Part shown: in pieces, positions 33,569 through 44,865 of the stretch | How positions within the stretch are numbered: position 1 is the stretch's first letter | Layout of the letters: each line of letters begins with the position of its first letter | Origin: Ciona intestinalis | Lineage: Eukaryota > Chordata > Ascidiacea > Phlebobranchia > Cionidae | Direction of reading: 5' to 3' | Length of the DNA: 64,000 nucleotides | NCBI RefSeq assembly: GCF_000224145.3 | Contig: NC_020171.2 | Location: 5,051-69,050 of the forward strand | Position numbers and translations under genes: made by a program | The notes under the pieces: generated by a model | The model's database searches: none | What the model was told of the DNA's origin: nothing | What the model saw: the letters and a program-made list of their open reading frames with translations, nothing else

Positions 33569-36500
33569 ATGGTTAATGTTCTAGTTTTGTGTGTTGTTCT
33601 TGGTGCCTTTGTGACGTTTTCAGGTATGACTTGTATGAGGAGCTTTCGATACAGATTGTAATATTCTTTATATATTTTAGATTCTTGTAACGTCAATGAT
33701 TTCAATCAATTCAATCAATGTAAGTTAGAATCTGTTTATGTCAAAGTTATTCCTGTTTTCGAAGGTCCAAAAATGTGAGCAAAATTATTTGTTTTTTATT
33801 TCTACAGCAAATCCTGGCCCTTTCGTGGCCTGTTTAAAGGACCCGTGTGCTGCCGACAGTGAAGATGTGGCTTTGGTCAATTGCACCCTATACGCTCATT
33901 GCATCTTGCATGAAAATCAATGCTACGCAAAGTACAGTAAGTTGAATCTTTCATTAATATTATCCTATGTGGAACAAGCACATTGCGTATACAAACGGCA
34001 AACGTAGCCCGAAGCAGCTTATCTACGTGTTTTCTTGTATAGTCGGGTGGAAAAGATTGGAAGCATTTTCATTTTACTTACTCGTCCAATTTGGCAGTGA
34101 AAAATACTATTTAAACAAATATAAACCATAACATCACGAATCCGATACCCCTTTTTAATTGTTAAAAACACTATCACGATACTTGGAAAATTATTTGCTG
34201 TAGGTGTCCCGTCTTCCTCAACCCTACTCTATATATTATTCTATAATCTTTAAAAAATGCGTTTTTGGGGGGGCAAAAGAGGTATTTTATACACACACAC
34301 ACACACACATATATATTCTGATCTATCTTACAATGTCGTATTTATTTTATAGGAACGGAAGCGGAATATTCTCCCATGACGGGAATACTTGAATTAGTAC
34401 CCAATAACGGATCGCTCGATGAAAGGTTTTTTCAACTAGGTCGGCATTTGAAATTTCTTCAAAAAAGAATTAGTATCTTTTCTTCTATATATAGGCTTAT
34501 AAAAAATTATATAAACAGACACTAATACAATATACGAAAAACATAAACTAACATAATATTTGCAGGGGGATTAGGAGGAGGTTTCACAGGCACTGGCTGT
34601 TTACCGGCTGGATTACCCGGTGGATTATCAAACCTGCCAAGATGTCCTGTACCGTGTACTGGCTTACCAACAAATCACCCTGGACTCGGAGGACTCGGAG
34701 GACTCGGCGGACTTGCGGGACATGGCGGCAATGCTGGCGGACATGGCGTATTGCCTTTTCCACCACGATGTCCATCCACTTTCCCTGCCACATGTAACAT
34801 TAATGCATACCAGCCCAATTTGCTTTTACCATTGCTGAACCCACTAGTAAACGTCCCTTATTGCTTGAGGTAAGATTTATATGATGTTTAATGATAGTGA
34901 TTCAGTCATTTGGTTTACTATTTATGTACATTCGACAGAATACCGTGTTCTTCAAGCAATCCATGTCTTGAAAGAAATAGAAACGCTTGCATCAATGTCC
35001 CTGGGTGTTATTTCGATATGGGTTTGGCCAATCTGCGACAACGTTATGGCAATCACATTATGCCCGGTGTGCCAGTATGCCATCTTGCAATCAGAAACAG
35101 AAAGTTTCACCAATTGGTTAGCAGCTACCTTCAAACGGTAAGTAGAAAAGGTTTGACACAAGGCATTATATTAGTTGTTGGATATAGCATAAGACCTGTC
35201 ATTTCTCTAAGTAATTTGCATTCTGTTTAATAGTTCTGTTACTTGCAGAGTGGGCGACCATGGAATGGAATTTACACTAAATGTTTCATAAACGAAAACC
35301 GAAACCACATTTATGCTCCATCTCCAGGCTGCTATCAAATCCACGTGCTTAAATATATTGGCGTTCAACCTACACTTGCTGGATGGCCAGGTAGTTTAAA
35401 CTATTATGAAGCTTTAAAACCAAACACATGAACCTACCTTTACCTTACGATTGTAAATATTTAAATAACGATCACAAAGGTGTCAATTTTCCGGTTACAT
35501 TTTAAGAACAGTGTATTCTATTATACCTGGGTGAGGTTCTGCAGACTGGCTCGTCATGGGACCTGGCTAAGCCATGGGGTTGGAGCCAGAATTGGTCCAA
35601 TAACTTAATCAAAAGAATATATACTGGTTTATAACTTTAGTCGCTGTTATACAGTTGTTCATCTTAAAACACCTACGAGCCGAACCACAATATCTTATTA
35701 TTTGACGTTTGTAACATTATACTAGGTATCACAAACAATGAATGCTACCTGATCGACGGGTGTCCAATAGATGGAGTGTGTTATCGACCCGGGCAGCTCA
35801 CTAGAGTCCAAGTGAGATCTGGAGAAGACACAGCTCGGCATAATGTCCAAACTGGGCACAACTACTTCGGTCAACCTAGGTGTCTTAACTACAATCCAAC
35901 AACACCACAAGAATACTTGGACGGTTATCATCAATGCAGACAAGCTGGTTGTGTGGTTGACCCATCAATCACTCCAAATGTACTCAAACAAAAACTTTAT
36001 CAGTTTGCTTTAACTTTACCTGTTCTCCAACAAATACCTTTCTGGCGTGGTGTGTTAAGCGGCCAAATAAGAGCTGACAACTACAGACAGCATACGAGAC
36101 AAAGTGCTTGTCCAAACATTGTGCAACCGACAATCATTGCACCATATTCGCTTAACCTACAGGGAAGAAATTATATCCCCTTGCCTAACCCCTCGGTCTC
36201 ACCCCTGAACACACAGCTACCCTTCAGTGTGGGTAATCCTATCAACTTGCATAATCTGTTAAACCCAGGAATTATACGGCCACAGTGTCCTTACCAAAGT
36301 TTTCAGAACTTGTTAACAGGAAGCACTGCCGGATGCTGTCAGAGAAACCTTTGCTACACCCCCAGGTCAAGCATCTTAAGGTCGGCTTCAGGAGTTGCCG
36401 CTTATCAGGCTGAGTGGGGAGAATACAGCGCGTGTACTGTCAGTTGTGGTGGTGGGACACGGAAGAGAAGCAGACCATGTGTGACCTACAGACACAACGA

Positions 36501-37083
36501 CACATGCGTACAAGGATTGGCTGAAGAAACTCACCGATGCAATGTAGGTGCTTGTCCTCAGTTTGGAAACTGGGGAGGGTTTGGTAGTTGCTCTGTTACT
36601 TGTGGAGGTGGAACACAAACCAGAACCCGACCTTGCTTACCTGAAGGTAGCACCTGTTCAGATGACGCTCAAGGTGGAGCTTCTCAATCACGACTTTGCA
36701 ACCAAATTGCATGCCCAACCTATTCTGCTTGGAGTCAGTGGGGAGATTGCAATGTTCAATGCGGCGTTGGGGAGAAAACACGGACACGAACATGTACATC
36801 ACCACCTGGAGCCGCTCCCTGCAACTCAGCGCTTCTGATTTCAACAGAATCGTGTGCAACAAGTTGTGGGACGTGTCAACGAACGGAAGGCGCATGTCAA
36901 CCATATAACAAATGCTACAAGGAAATCACAACACGATGCGTACCAGATGCCCAAGGAGGAGCTTACTGTCCTAACTGTCCTAACCATACCGTTAAAGTAC
37001 GATGTGTCCCAACCATTGGTTGGAATGATTACTGCAGGCATTGCCATAATGCCTTAGTTCAGTGTCTTCCTTTAAGCCCATGA
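33569..37083 (+). CDS. Gene D: secreted trefoil-like/TSP1 multidomain protein
   Basis: Exons 33569-33623, 33681-33719, 33808-33936, 34353-34439, 34566-34869, 34939-35137, 35249-35390 and 35726-37083 give 770 aa, with the same exon count and phases as gene C. Signal peptide MVNVLVLCVVLGAFVTFS; DSCNVNDFNQFNQ; Cys module CLKDPC to CYAKY; short linker; Gly-rich spacer with GLGGLGGLGG and a Gly/His part (GHGGNAGGHG), shorter than in C; two P-type-like modules; large last exon with Cys module, three TSP1 repeats and Cys-rich tail. The stretch between the third Cys module and TSP1 is unlike C: it is Pro/Asn-rich and has no furin-like basic site. Near-identical blocks with C over the first TSP1 repeat point to recent duplication or conversion. 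AATAAA at 37149-37154. Confidence 0.92.
34039..34231 (+). mobile_element. M1 MITE
   Basis: Gene D intron 3. Confidence 0.8.
34291..34309. repeat. (AC)n microsatellite
   Basis: About nine AC units in the intron before gene D exon 4. Confidence 0.9.
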
Positions 37084-37342
37084 ACAACGCAAGCATTTAT
37101 CACCTGAATAGTTTATTGTTTCAATGAACTTTTGACATGTTTAATTCAAATAAACGCATTTTAAACTATGTAGATTGTAGTTGTTTTACTTAGGCAGCAA
37201 CAACGGCCACAATATGAAGATGAAAATACGAGGTTATTTGAATTGTTCAAGACGGTACTATAAATATGCTTTTCAGACACATTTCCCATAATCGATTTTC
37301 AAAAAGCATATTAAAGCACAAATATCCAATCTATGAACATAT

Positions 37343-37680
37343 AGTAGGGTGGGGGGAGACGGGACACCTTTAGCACAAAACATTTAAATATCCAGATCGT
37401 GTTTTAAACAGTTAGCAACGGTCTATAGGAGTCGTGAAAATATGGTTATATAATTCTTTGAATGTTCTTCGTTTAATACCAAATAGAACGACAAAATAGA
37501 ATAAAACGTATTTCATGTTCCACTCTATCACTAGAGTGGGCAAAGATGGGACACTTTTCATTCTATTTTCTCTGATAGAAAGTTTATGGTGGTGCCCATC
37601 TGAACGTTAATTTTTGTTAAGAGTCGTGGTCTGACCCATCCCGACAGTAACAGCTTTGTGACAAGACATTAACTTTCGGC
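37343..37680. mobile_element. Two M1 copies or fragments in tandem
   Basis: A near-complete minus copy (37343-37532) and a plus left half from 37533 that decays after CATTCTATTTTCTC. Confidence 0.7.
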
Positions 37681-38422
37681 GGTTAGGACGACGTTACATC
37701 GTATTACGAAAAGCACCAGGCTACAAAAAAACGTGAGGACAGCAAGAGCTCCTACTGTCCCCCACCAACACTAAAAATATTTATTTTATAGCATAAAGCA
37801 TATGTGCGAAAGCGAAAACTTGATTACGATAAAAATTGGCGTCAGTTCGCCAAACGGACGTTTGGGTAAACTATAAATATCAATAAATCTGTGCTTAAAA
37901 CATAGTCAAACGCTATCCTAACTTTTGTAACTATTTCCGTTGATTCAGGTTACTGCAAAAACACATATATACCAAATTAATTTTAATTGAACAACATAAG
38001 TGTCTATTACAACCGCAAAAAAATCGTCTAAGTGCTTTCGAAGTAGGAATTTTAATAATTACAGCAAGCAAAGTGTTTCCAGGTTTAGGAATTTTTTTCA
38101 CCTGGAGGTAAAAAACTTTTTGCGGTTTGTAAAATCTTAACAAACACTCTTACAAAAGCATCGAAATAGGCACGCATAACTGCGAGATTACAAAATTACG
38201 CTGTTTTTTTAATATTTCAGCCAAAATCTATGCAGGAAAACGAATAGTTATGTTTATTGTATCAGTTTCTGTGAGGTAAGGAATTTTGCTGACGAAAATA
38301 TTAAGTTATTTATGTCACAATTCTGATTCCTACATGACTCGCTCAATGACGTGCGATCGGTACCTGCGTACGCAAAGGGTCGTTTCGCCTAACACCTCGG
38401 TCGCAATATTAGCGCATATACA

Positions 38423-38473
38423 CCTGAGGGCATGAAAACCAGTACCTCGCACTTTCATTTTGGGTATAAATAG
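38423..38473 (+). promoter_or_regulatory. Gene E core promoter with diverged shared motif
   Basis: CCTGAGGGCATGAAAACCAG leads to GTAC at 38442-38445, and TATAAATAG starts at 38465, 19 bases later. It is the most diverged of the three promoters but keeps CTG-GGGCAT, GTAC and the spacing. Confidence 0.55.
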
Positions 38474-38635
38474 ATAACTTTCTCACAAGGCTAAATTTAA
38501 GCTAAACGGGTTATAACGTTTGCAATCTATAAATTTGTGTGCAAAATCCCGAGACAAGCAGTTTCAGCTATTTATGAGAATTTGGTTCAGTACTTCATGT
38601 TTATTTGAGAATTAATTCATATTATTTGCTCTAGC

Positions 38636-41600
38636 ATGAATAAGGCAAGCTTTGCAACGTTGTTGCTTTTTGTCATCATTTTAAATATCCAAGGTATGTA
38701 ATCAATAATATCTAACAATAATACTTTTTCTCTATATCATAATGTTAGCCATTCAACCACTTTTCCAGAGTAGTGAGAATTCAAAACAATTAATAAATTA
38801 TGATTTTTGCAGATACAAACGGACAATGCAGTCTATCGGAATTCGTCGTGTTCGATCCAGGTAATTTTTTTCGAAACAGAAAACAAAACATTTTTTCTAC
38901 AGTAGCAAGTTACTTTATTAATGTTTTCTGACTTCGTACCGCTTTAAAATTTCCTAAATACTTGAAACGTTTGTTTTGCAGAAAGCCCTGGTCCGTACAT
39001 TTCATGTTTGAACGACCCATGCAATGAAATAAGCGCAGAAGTTTCGGTCGGTGAATGCGCGACAAAATCTCACTGTATTGTTCACGACAATAAGTGCTAT
39101 GCGAAAAAACGTAAGTCAACGATCAAATACGCATATTCACATATATTTGGGTTCTAAACTCAAGTAAAATACATAGCGCCAGATTACTGTTCAAGTTTAG
39201 TACCATTTTTTGATTTTAATTGCAAATGCCGTAGAGCAGCTATTGCTGGAGCTGTAACACTATATTTACATGTACAGTTGAGTGGGGTAAGATTGGACAT
39301 GTTTTTTATTGTCTTTTTCTCGACCCATTTGGTAGTAACCAAACAATACTTACAGAATGATACAACCATAACTATACGGGACCCTTGTTAATTGTTTAAA
39401 ACATGATCAGAAAATATGGAATTTAGAAGCCAACGTTATCTTACACTAATGCATAGCAAAAGGAATAATAAAACAATAAGTTAAACCAAACAAAAATTAG
39501 TGGACCCGTGTTATAACGAGTGTCGTTTTCCGGCGACGTGAGGGTAAAGCAACTCATTCATTCATTCATTCATTTATTCATTTTTTCATTCATTTATTTA
39601 TTTTTTTATTCATTCATTTATTCATTCATTCATTCATTCATTCATTCATTCATTCATATATATTGTGTTTACTGCAGGAGTTGTACAAGTAGTTGGAGAC
39701 AACTTTGGATTATCTGAAGTCCTTCAAAGTATAAACTCAACAAACTCAACCGCACCAACAACAGCAATACCAGATAATACAGACGAAAGGCTTTTTCCAC
39801 TTGGTAAGTTTATTGTGTTTGTCAATTTGAACAACCTAATAATTGATGTTTGGTTTAATTGAAAAACGATTGAATGCAACCTATTTTTCTCATGCCGCGG
39901 GACAACGAAAGTCATTATACCACGGGTGTTCTGTTTCATAGGCCCCGCATACGAGTTTAGACGTTTATTTCTGGAGGTTTTCATTTATTCAGTGTTTAGC
40001 TAACGTTATAAATAGTGCAACAAATTTTTCAAAACATAATACTTATTGGTGCCACGCTTGAATATGATCTTCCTTATCGTTTTCAAAGAAATAAATAACA
40101 ACTAATAATTTGTTATGCTCAATCAGGTGGTCTAGGTTCGTTACCCGGCCAAGGGGGAACCGGTTTAACCGGCTTACCCAGCTTAAACAATTTGCCAGGC
40201 GGCCTTGGAAGTGGTTTACCCGGAGGTTTACCTGGAGGTCTTCCAGGTGGTTTACCTGGCGGTCTTGGAGGCGGCTTGACTGGTGGATTGCCTGGTCTTG
40301 GTGGCGGTCTACCTGGAGTGCCAGGTGTCGGTTTACCTGCTGTTATACCAGGTTTACCAACTCTATGTCAATCGTCGTTCCCAGCCACATGTGGAATAAA
40401 CGCACAGTCTCCTAATTTAGTTCAACTAATGGAGTCCCCTGTCAATATTCCCTACTGCTTAAGGTAAAGGCTAATATTGGCTCTTATAGTAAAGTGGGGT
40501 AGGTAGGAAACGTTAGCACCTAAAACTTATTTCACTGAGTTTTTAACAATTAACAGCGCTCTTTTATGGACGACCGGCAACGGTTATGTTATTCTGTAAT
40601 TGTTATTTTGTTTACTATACCAAACAACACGGGCGTTGAAAATTTTTAATAATGTTCCGTGTGATAACGGTGGTTTGGTCCGGGGCGCTGCTGCTTTAAC
40701 GGCCAATCGCGGGATTGACTGCTGTAGTCTGCTGGAAACTGCACTGAATACGACTTAACTATAAAAACATGTAATTCAATAAAAACTGCATAAAAACGAA
40801 TGATGTAAAAATATACACTAAACTGTTACACAACACCTTTTGTACCACGTAAACCAGATGCAGATGTCACTTAACGATTCAATACTATCACTTTTTACAA
40901 CAGATCGCTCACAACAATATAACGTTTTCCAACAAAACAATAAAACAACATTTCGTCAACTTGGTATAACGAGAACTGCCCGATCAACCCTAATCTAGAA
41001 ATAGGAAAAGCGCGCAAAGCGCGACACGTGACAAGCTGCAATTAGACTAACGGCAATAACGGCAACCAATGAACACGCAGTAACGTTAAAACAAGTGCGG
41101 GAAACCAGTCGTGCATGAATAACAGTGATAAGAAAAGCACTACTAGGTCAAAAAGTGATAAGAAAAACACAAAAGGACACAAAAAGTGCAAAGAAACACT
41201 TTAAAACTGAACTAACATACAATGCAAATATTACCTAAACCCACGACATTACAATAACACGACTCAAATATGTGGGAAATTATGTTCTGAAGGCATTTCA
41301 TCTTTCCGCCCAAACTACTATACACCGCATACAGTAGGGTGGTAGAGGATGGGACACCTCTTCATTTCGTTTTCTCGTCCCATTTAGAAGTAAACAAAAA
41401 AAAAAATAAAAGAAATATAAAACTATATCCTCACAACTCACATGGGGCGTTTTTAATTGTTTAAAACATAATTAAGGATATTTGGATATTACGTGTTAAA
41501 GGTGTTCCCTCTTTCCCACCCTATTATATAATAACTCATACTTAATTGGAACATTTGGGATCTAAATTGTTTACATTACTTCTAGAATCCCTTGTTCAAC

Positions 41601-44111
41601 TAGCAACCCAAGTTTAGAAAGCAACAGATTTTCTTGCACCAGCGTCCCTGGGTGCTATTTTGACTTAGGTCTTTACAATCTAAGACGACAGTACGGCCCC
41701 CATCGTATTATGCCTGGTGTACCAGTCTGTCATCTTGCAATTAGGAACAAAAAGTTCCAACTGCTGGCAAATAACTACGTACAAACCGTAAGTATTAGAA
41801 AAATAAATTAGTCTTATAAATTTTTAGTTGTATAGTTATGTGGGGTAAGATGGGTTACTGTTAGCAGAAATATCCTATATATTTTCGGATCGTGTTATAA
41901 ACAAAATAACGCTCTTTTAGAGTCGTGGGGATACGGGATATATGGGGATAAATTTCTGTAAATATTTTTTGTTTGTTTTTTAATTAGGGGTTTAAGAGAA
42001 TGAAAATGTTCCATCCTATCTTCTTATGCTACCCTACTATATGACTAAAATCATGTAAAATTTGCTTAATATAGTGAATATGCTATTTAAGTAACATCTT
42101 ACTCCTTAACCTATTATAATTAAACTTCTTCCTAGAGCCGTAAACCATGGATAGGTGTATACACCCAATGCTTTATCAACGAAAATAGAAATGAGATATA
42201 TTCTCTGGCTTCAGGCTGTTATCAAATCACGCTGATGAAATACACGGGATTGACTCCAAGAATTGCTGGCTGGGAAGGTAAATAATTGTTTTAAATTTCC
42301 CATTCTTTTTATAACATGAACAAAACGTTGTTTTTTTTTATATTACAAGATATTTTAAAAGTGTTGCTTCTCGGATGGTTCTAAAGTTTTATTTTTTGTT
42401 TTGCTTTACCTTATCTGAGCCATTCTGTAGCATGAAACGCAACAGTTCATTTTTGTTCATAAAAATCTCACAAATGTGTATATGAGATATCTATAATATT
42501 AAACATTTTAGACGTTGAATTATATAATAACAGTTTAAAGCGTTTGTGTTTTCTTTAAAGAATTCGGTTTTCAAACAGATCTTCATACGATATATTATGT
42601 TTCTCATTGTTAATGATTATTTTAGGTATTACATCTGGAGAATGTTATTTGATTGGTGGCTGTCCCATGGAAGGGGGGTGTTTTCAAGCTGCACAATTAC
42701 ACAGTGCCCAAGTAAGTTGTATGGCATTGGGTTACAGTACTGCGAGCGTTCACTTATAGCCAGATATCAGATATGACAACAGTATTATATGATTACTGAA
42801 GTTGTATCTAATCCTACAACGCTGACTAAATGGACTTTATTTATAGTAGAATATGTATATAGTAGCTAAAATTATTGAATTACAATTACGCAGGTTCGTG
42901 CCGCAGAAGACACATCCCGTCAAAATGCTCTGACTGCATACAACTATTTCGGCCAGCCGAAGTGCCTTAACTACAATCCAACAACACCGCAAGAATACTT
43001 GGACGGTTATCATCAATGTAGACAAGCTGGTTGTGTGGTTGACCCATCAATTACTACGAATGTACTTAAGCAACAGCTTTATCAGATTGCATTAACTTTA
43101 CCTACTCACCAACAAATACCTTTCTGGCGTGGTGTGTTAAGTGGCCAAATAAGAGCTGACAACTACAAGCAGCATATAGGACCAAGCGCTTGTTCGAACT
43201 TGGTCAATCCAGTTGTAAATGTACCAACACCAATCGCACCTTTTTCTTTGGAAATGAGAACCAATCTGGGTTTACCTCTTGGCGGTCTCTTACCTGTCAC
43301 GACACCACAATGTCCCTTCCAGAGTTATCAAGGTCTTTTAACTGGAAGTATCACCGGTTGCTGCCAGCACAACAAATGCTATATCCCAAGAACGGCCATT
43401 TTAAGATCGGCTTCAGGTGTTGCAGCATACCGTACTGAGTGGGGAGAATTCTCAGCTTGTACTGTCAGCTGTGGTGGCGGGACACGAAAAAGAAGCAGAC
43501 CATGTGTGAAATTTAATCAAAATGACACTTGCGATTATCAAGCTGAAGAAGCCCACAGATGCAATGTAGATGCTTGTCCTCAGTTTGGAAACTGGGGAGG
43601 GTATGGTAGTTGCTCTGTTACTTGTGGAGGTGGAACACAAACCAGAACCCGACCTTGCTTACCTGAAGGTAGCACCTGTTCAGATGACGCTCAAGGAGGA
43701 GATTCTCAATCGCGACCTTGCAACCAAATGCCATGTCCGGTATATTCTGAATGGGGTAATTTTGGAGACTGCAGTGCTCATTGCGGAATTGGACAGAAAA
43801 ATCGAACAAGAACATGCTCTGTTCTGCCAGGAGGCACAGCATGCCCAGTAAATTCCATAATAGACATACAGCCATGTGAAGTGTTTTGCGGAACTTGCGA
43901 AGACTCGCTTGGTTCTTGTCAGTCATTTCCCAGTTGCTACCAGACCCGGTCAAAAGTTTGTCAACCAGACGAACATGGCGGAGCTCATTGCAGCGATTGT
44001 GATGCAAGACAAACATACCAGCGTTGCAGTTCATCAAATAACGACTTATGTGTGTATTGTACGAGCGTGTTTGCATTCTTGTACCAGTGCTCTCCCTTGC
44101 CACCGCAGTAG
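38636..44111 (+). CDS. Gene E: secreted trefoil-like/TSP1 multidomain protein
   Basis: Nine exons: 38636-38693, 38813-38860, 38982-39110, 39678-39803, 40127-40463, 41586-41787, 42136-42277, 42626-42711 and 42894-44111, giving 781 aa. Signal peptide MNKASFATLLLFVIILNIQ; then the same order as C and D. The spacer is a GGLPGGLPGGL repeat. In the first P-type-like module the usual NPCLE is NPSLE, losing one Cys. The large last exon is split by a 182-base intron after HSAQ, so E has one intron more than the other copies. No furin-like basic site precedes TSP1. The third TSP1 repeat and the tail (CGTCEDSLGSCQSF) are clearly diverged. An M1 MITE begins 16 bases after the stop, and no AATAAA is seen before it. 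Confidence 0.92.
39280..39452 (+). mobile_element. M1 MITE, TAAG-type
   Basis: Subtype with GGGGTAAGATTGGACATG on the left; gene E intron 3. Confidence 0.7.
39515..39660 (+). repeat. SINE tail running into (CATT)n microsatellite
   Basis: CGAGTGTCGTTTTCCGGCGA is followed by about 110 bases of CATT/ATTT repeats, ending 15 bases before the acceptor of gene E exon 4. The tetranucleotide run probably grew from the SINE's CATTCATT tail. Confidence 0.85.
40484..41328. repeat. Broken M1 copies around an unclassified insert
   Basis: An M1 half in one orientation (40484-40630) and an M1 end in the other (41252-41328) bracket about 620 bases of unique-looking sequence (TTTGGTCCGGGGCGCTGCTG near its left end; a CGCGCAAAGCGCG palindrome inside). 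In the intron between gene E exons 5 and 6. No coding frame, and no clear terminal repeats of the insert itself. Family unknown. Confidence 0.45.
41333..41530 (+). mobile_element. M1 MITE
   Basis: Complete, gene E intron 5. Confidence 0.8.
41832..42042 (-). mobile_element. M1 MITE
   Basis: Gene E intron 6; slightly longer than usual. Confidence 0.75.
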
Positions 44112-44126
44112 TGTATTGGAATAGTA

Positions 44127-44321
44127 TAGTAGGATGGGGGAAGACGGGACACCTTCGGCGCATAATATCCGAATATTCAGATCGTGTTTTAAACAATTAA
44201 CAACGGTCTATGGGAGTCTTGAGCGTAAAGTTTTATAATTCTCCGAAAGTTCCTTGTTTACTACCACATTGGACGAGAAAGTAGAGTTAAAATGTGTCCC
44301 AACTTCCCCCACCCTATTATA
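44127..44321 (-). mobile_element. M1 MITE
   Basis: Complete, 16 bases after the gene E stop. Confidence 0.85.
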
Positions 44322-44399
44322 TGTATAAATGTAAACTTATTGCCCACGACTAGTACGTTGTTATTTATTTATGTATAATACAATGACACACACTTTGTG

Positions 44400-44514
44400 T
44401 AGCAGGTTAGGGCTAGACGAGTCATGTTTTACTTTTTTCTCGTCACATTTGACCGAACTATATATTATGATTGAGAAATGTTTAGAAAATAACGGTTTCC
44501 ATCTTACCCCGCAG
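44400..44514 (+). mobile_element. M1 MITE, internally deleted
   Basis: Left piece with CGAGTCATGTTTTAC and right end CCATCTTACCCCGCAGTA. Confidence 0.55.
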
Positions 44515-44659
44515 TAATTCAGGAATTTAAACATTATTAATACATTATACATATAGCAAATATACAGTGATAATACAGAAAACTGGTGTGTAACATTGAA
44601 CACGAATGACTGAATATTGCTGTTGTTTAAACACCTTACATATAAGCAGAAGAATGAGC

Positions 44660-44853
44660 ACCATGAGGTAAGATGGGACATGCTTTAACTCTCTTTTTTC
44701 GTTCTGTTCCGCAGTAAACAAAGAATATTTACAGAAATAAATAACCGTAGCCCCGCGACTTTATAAGAGCGTTGTGAATTGTTAAAAACCGAACCATAAA
44801 ATATGGGTTTTAGATGTTTGATGCTGTCCCATCTTACCCCACAGTACTACATA
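44660..44853 (+). mobile_element. M1 MITE, TAAG-type
   Basis: GAGGTAAGATGGGACATGC to CCCATCTTACCCCACAGTAC, just after the gene F stop. Confidence 0.8.
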
Positions 44854-44865
44854 TAGGGTCGATTT

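Larger units (their letters stand above)
37155..38635. other. Intergenic between D and E
   Basis: Two M1 copies or fragments in tandem (37343-37680), then AT-rich sequence without coding signal, then the promoter of gene E at 38423-38473. Confidence 0.65.
44112..44865. other. Convergent spacer between gene E and the next gene
   Basis: Almost filled by three M1 copies or fragments (44127-44321, 44400-44514, 44660-44853). Genes on both sides end here. Confidence 0.8.

Noticed and set aside
39520-39717. ORF rich in FIHSFIHSFI
   Set aside because: Translation of a CATT microsatellite at a SINE tail.
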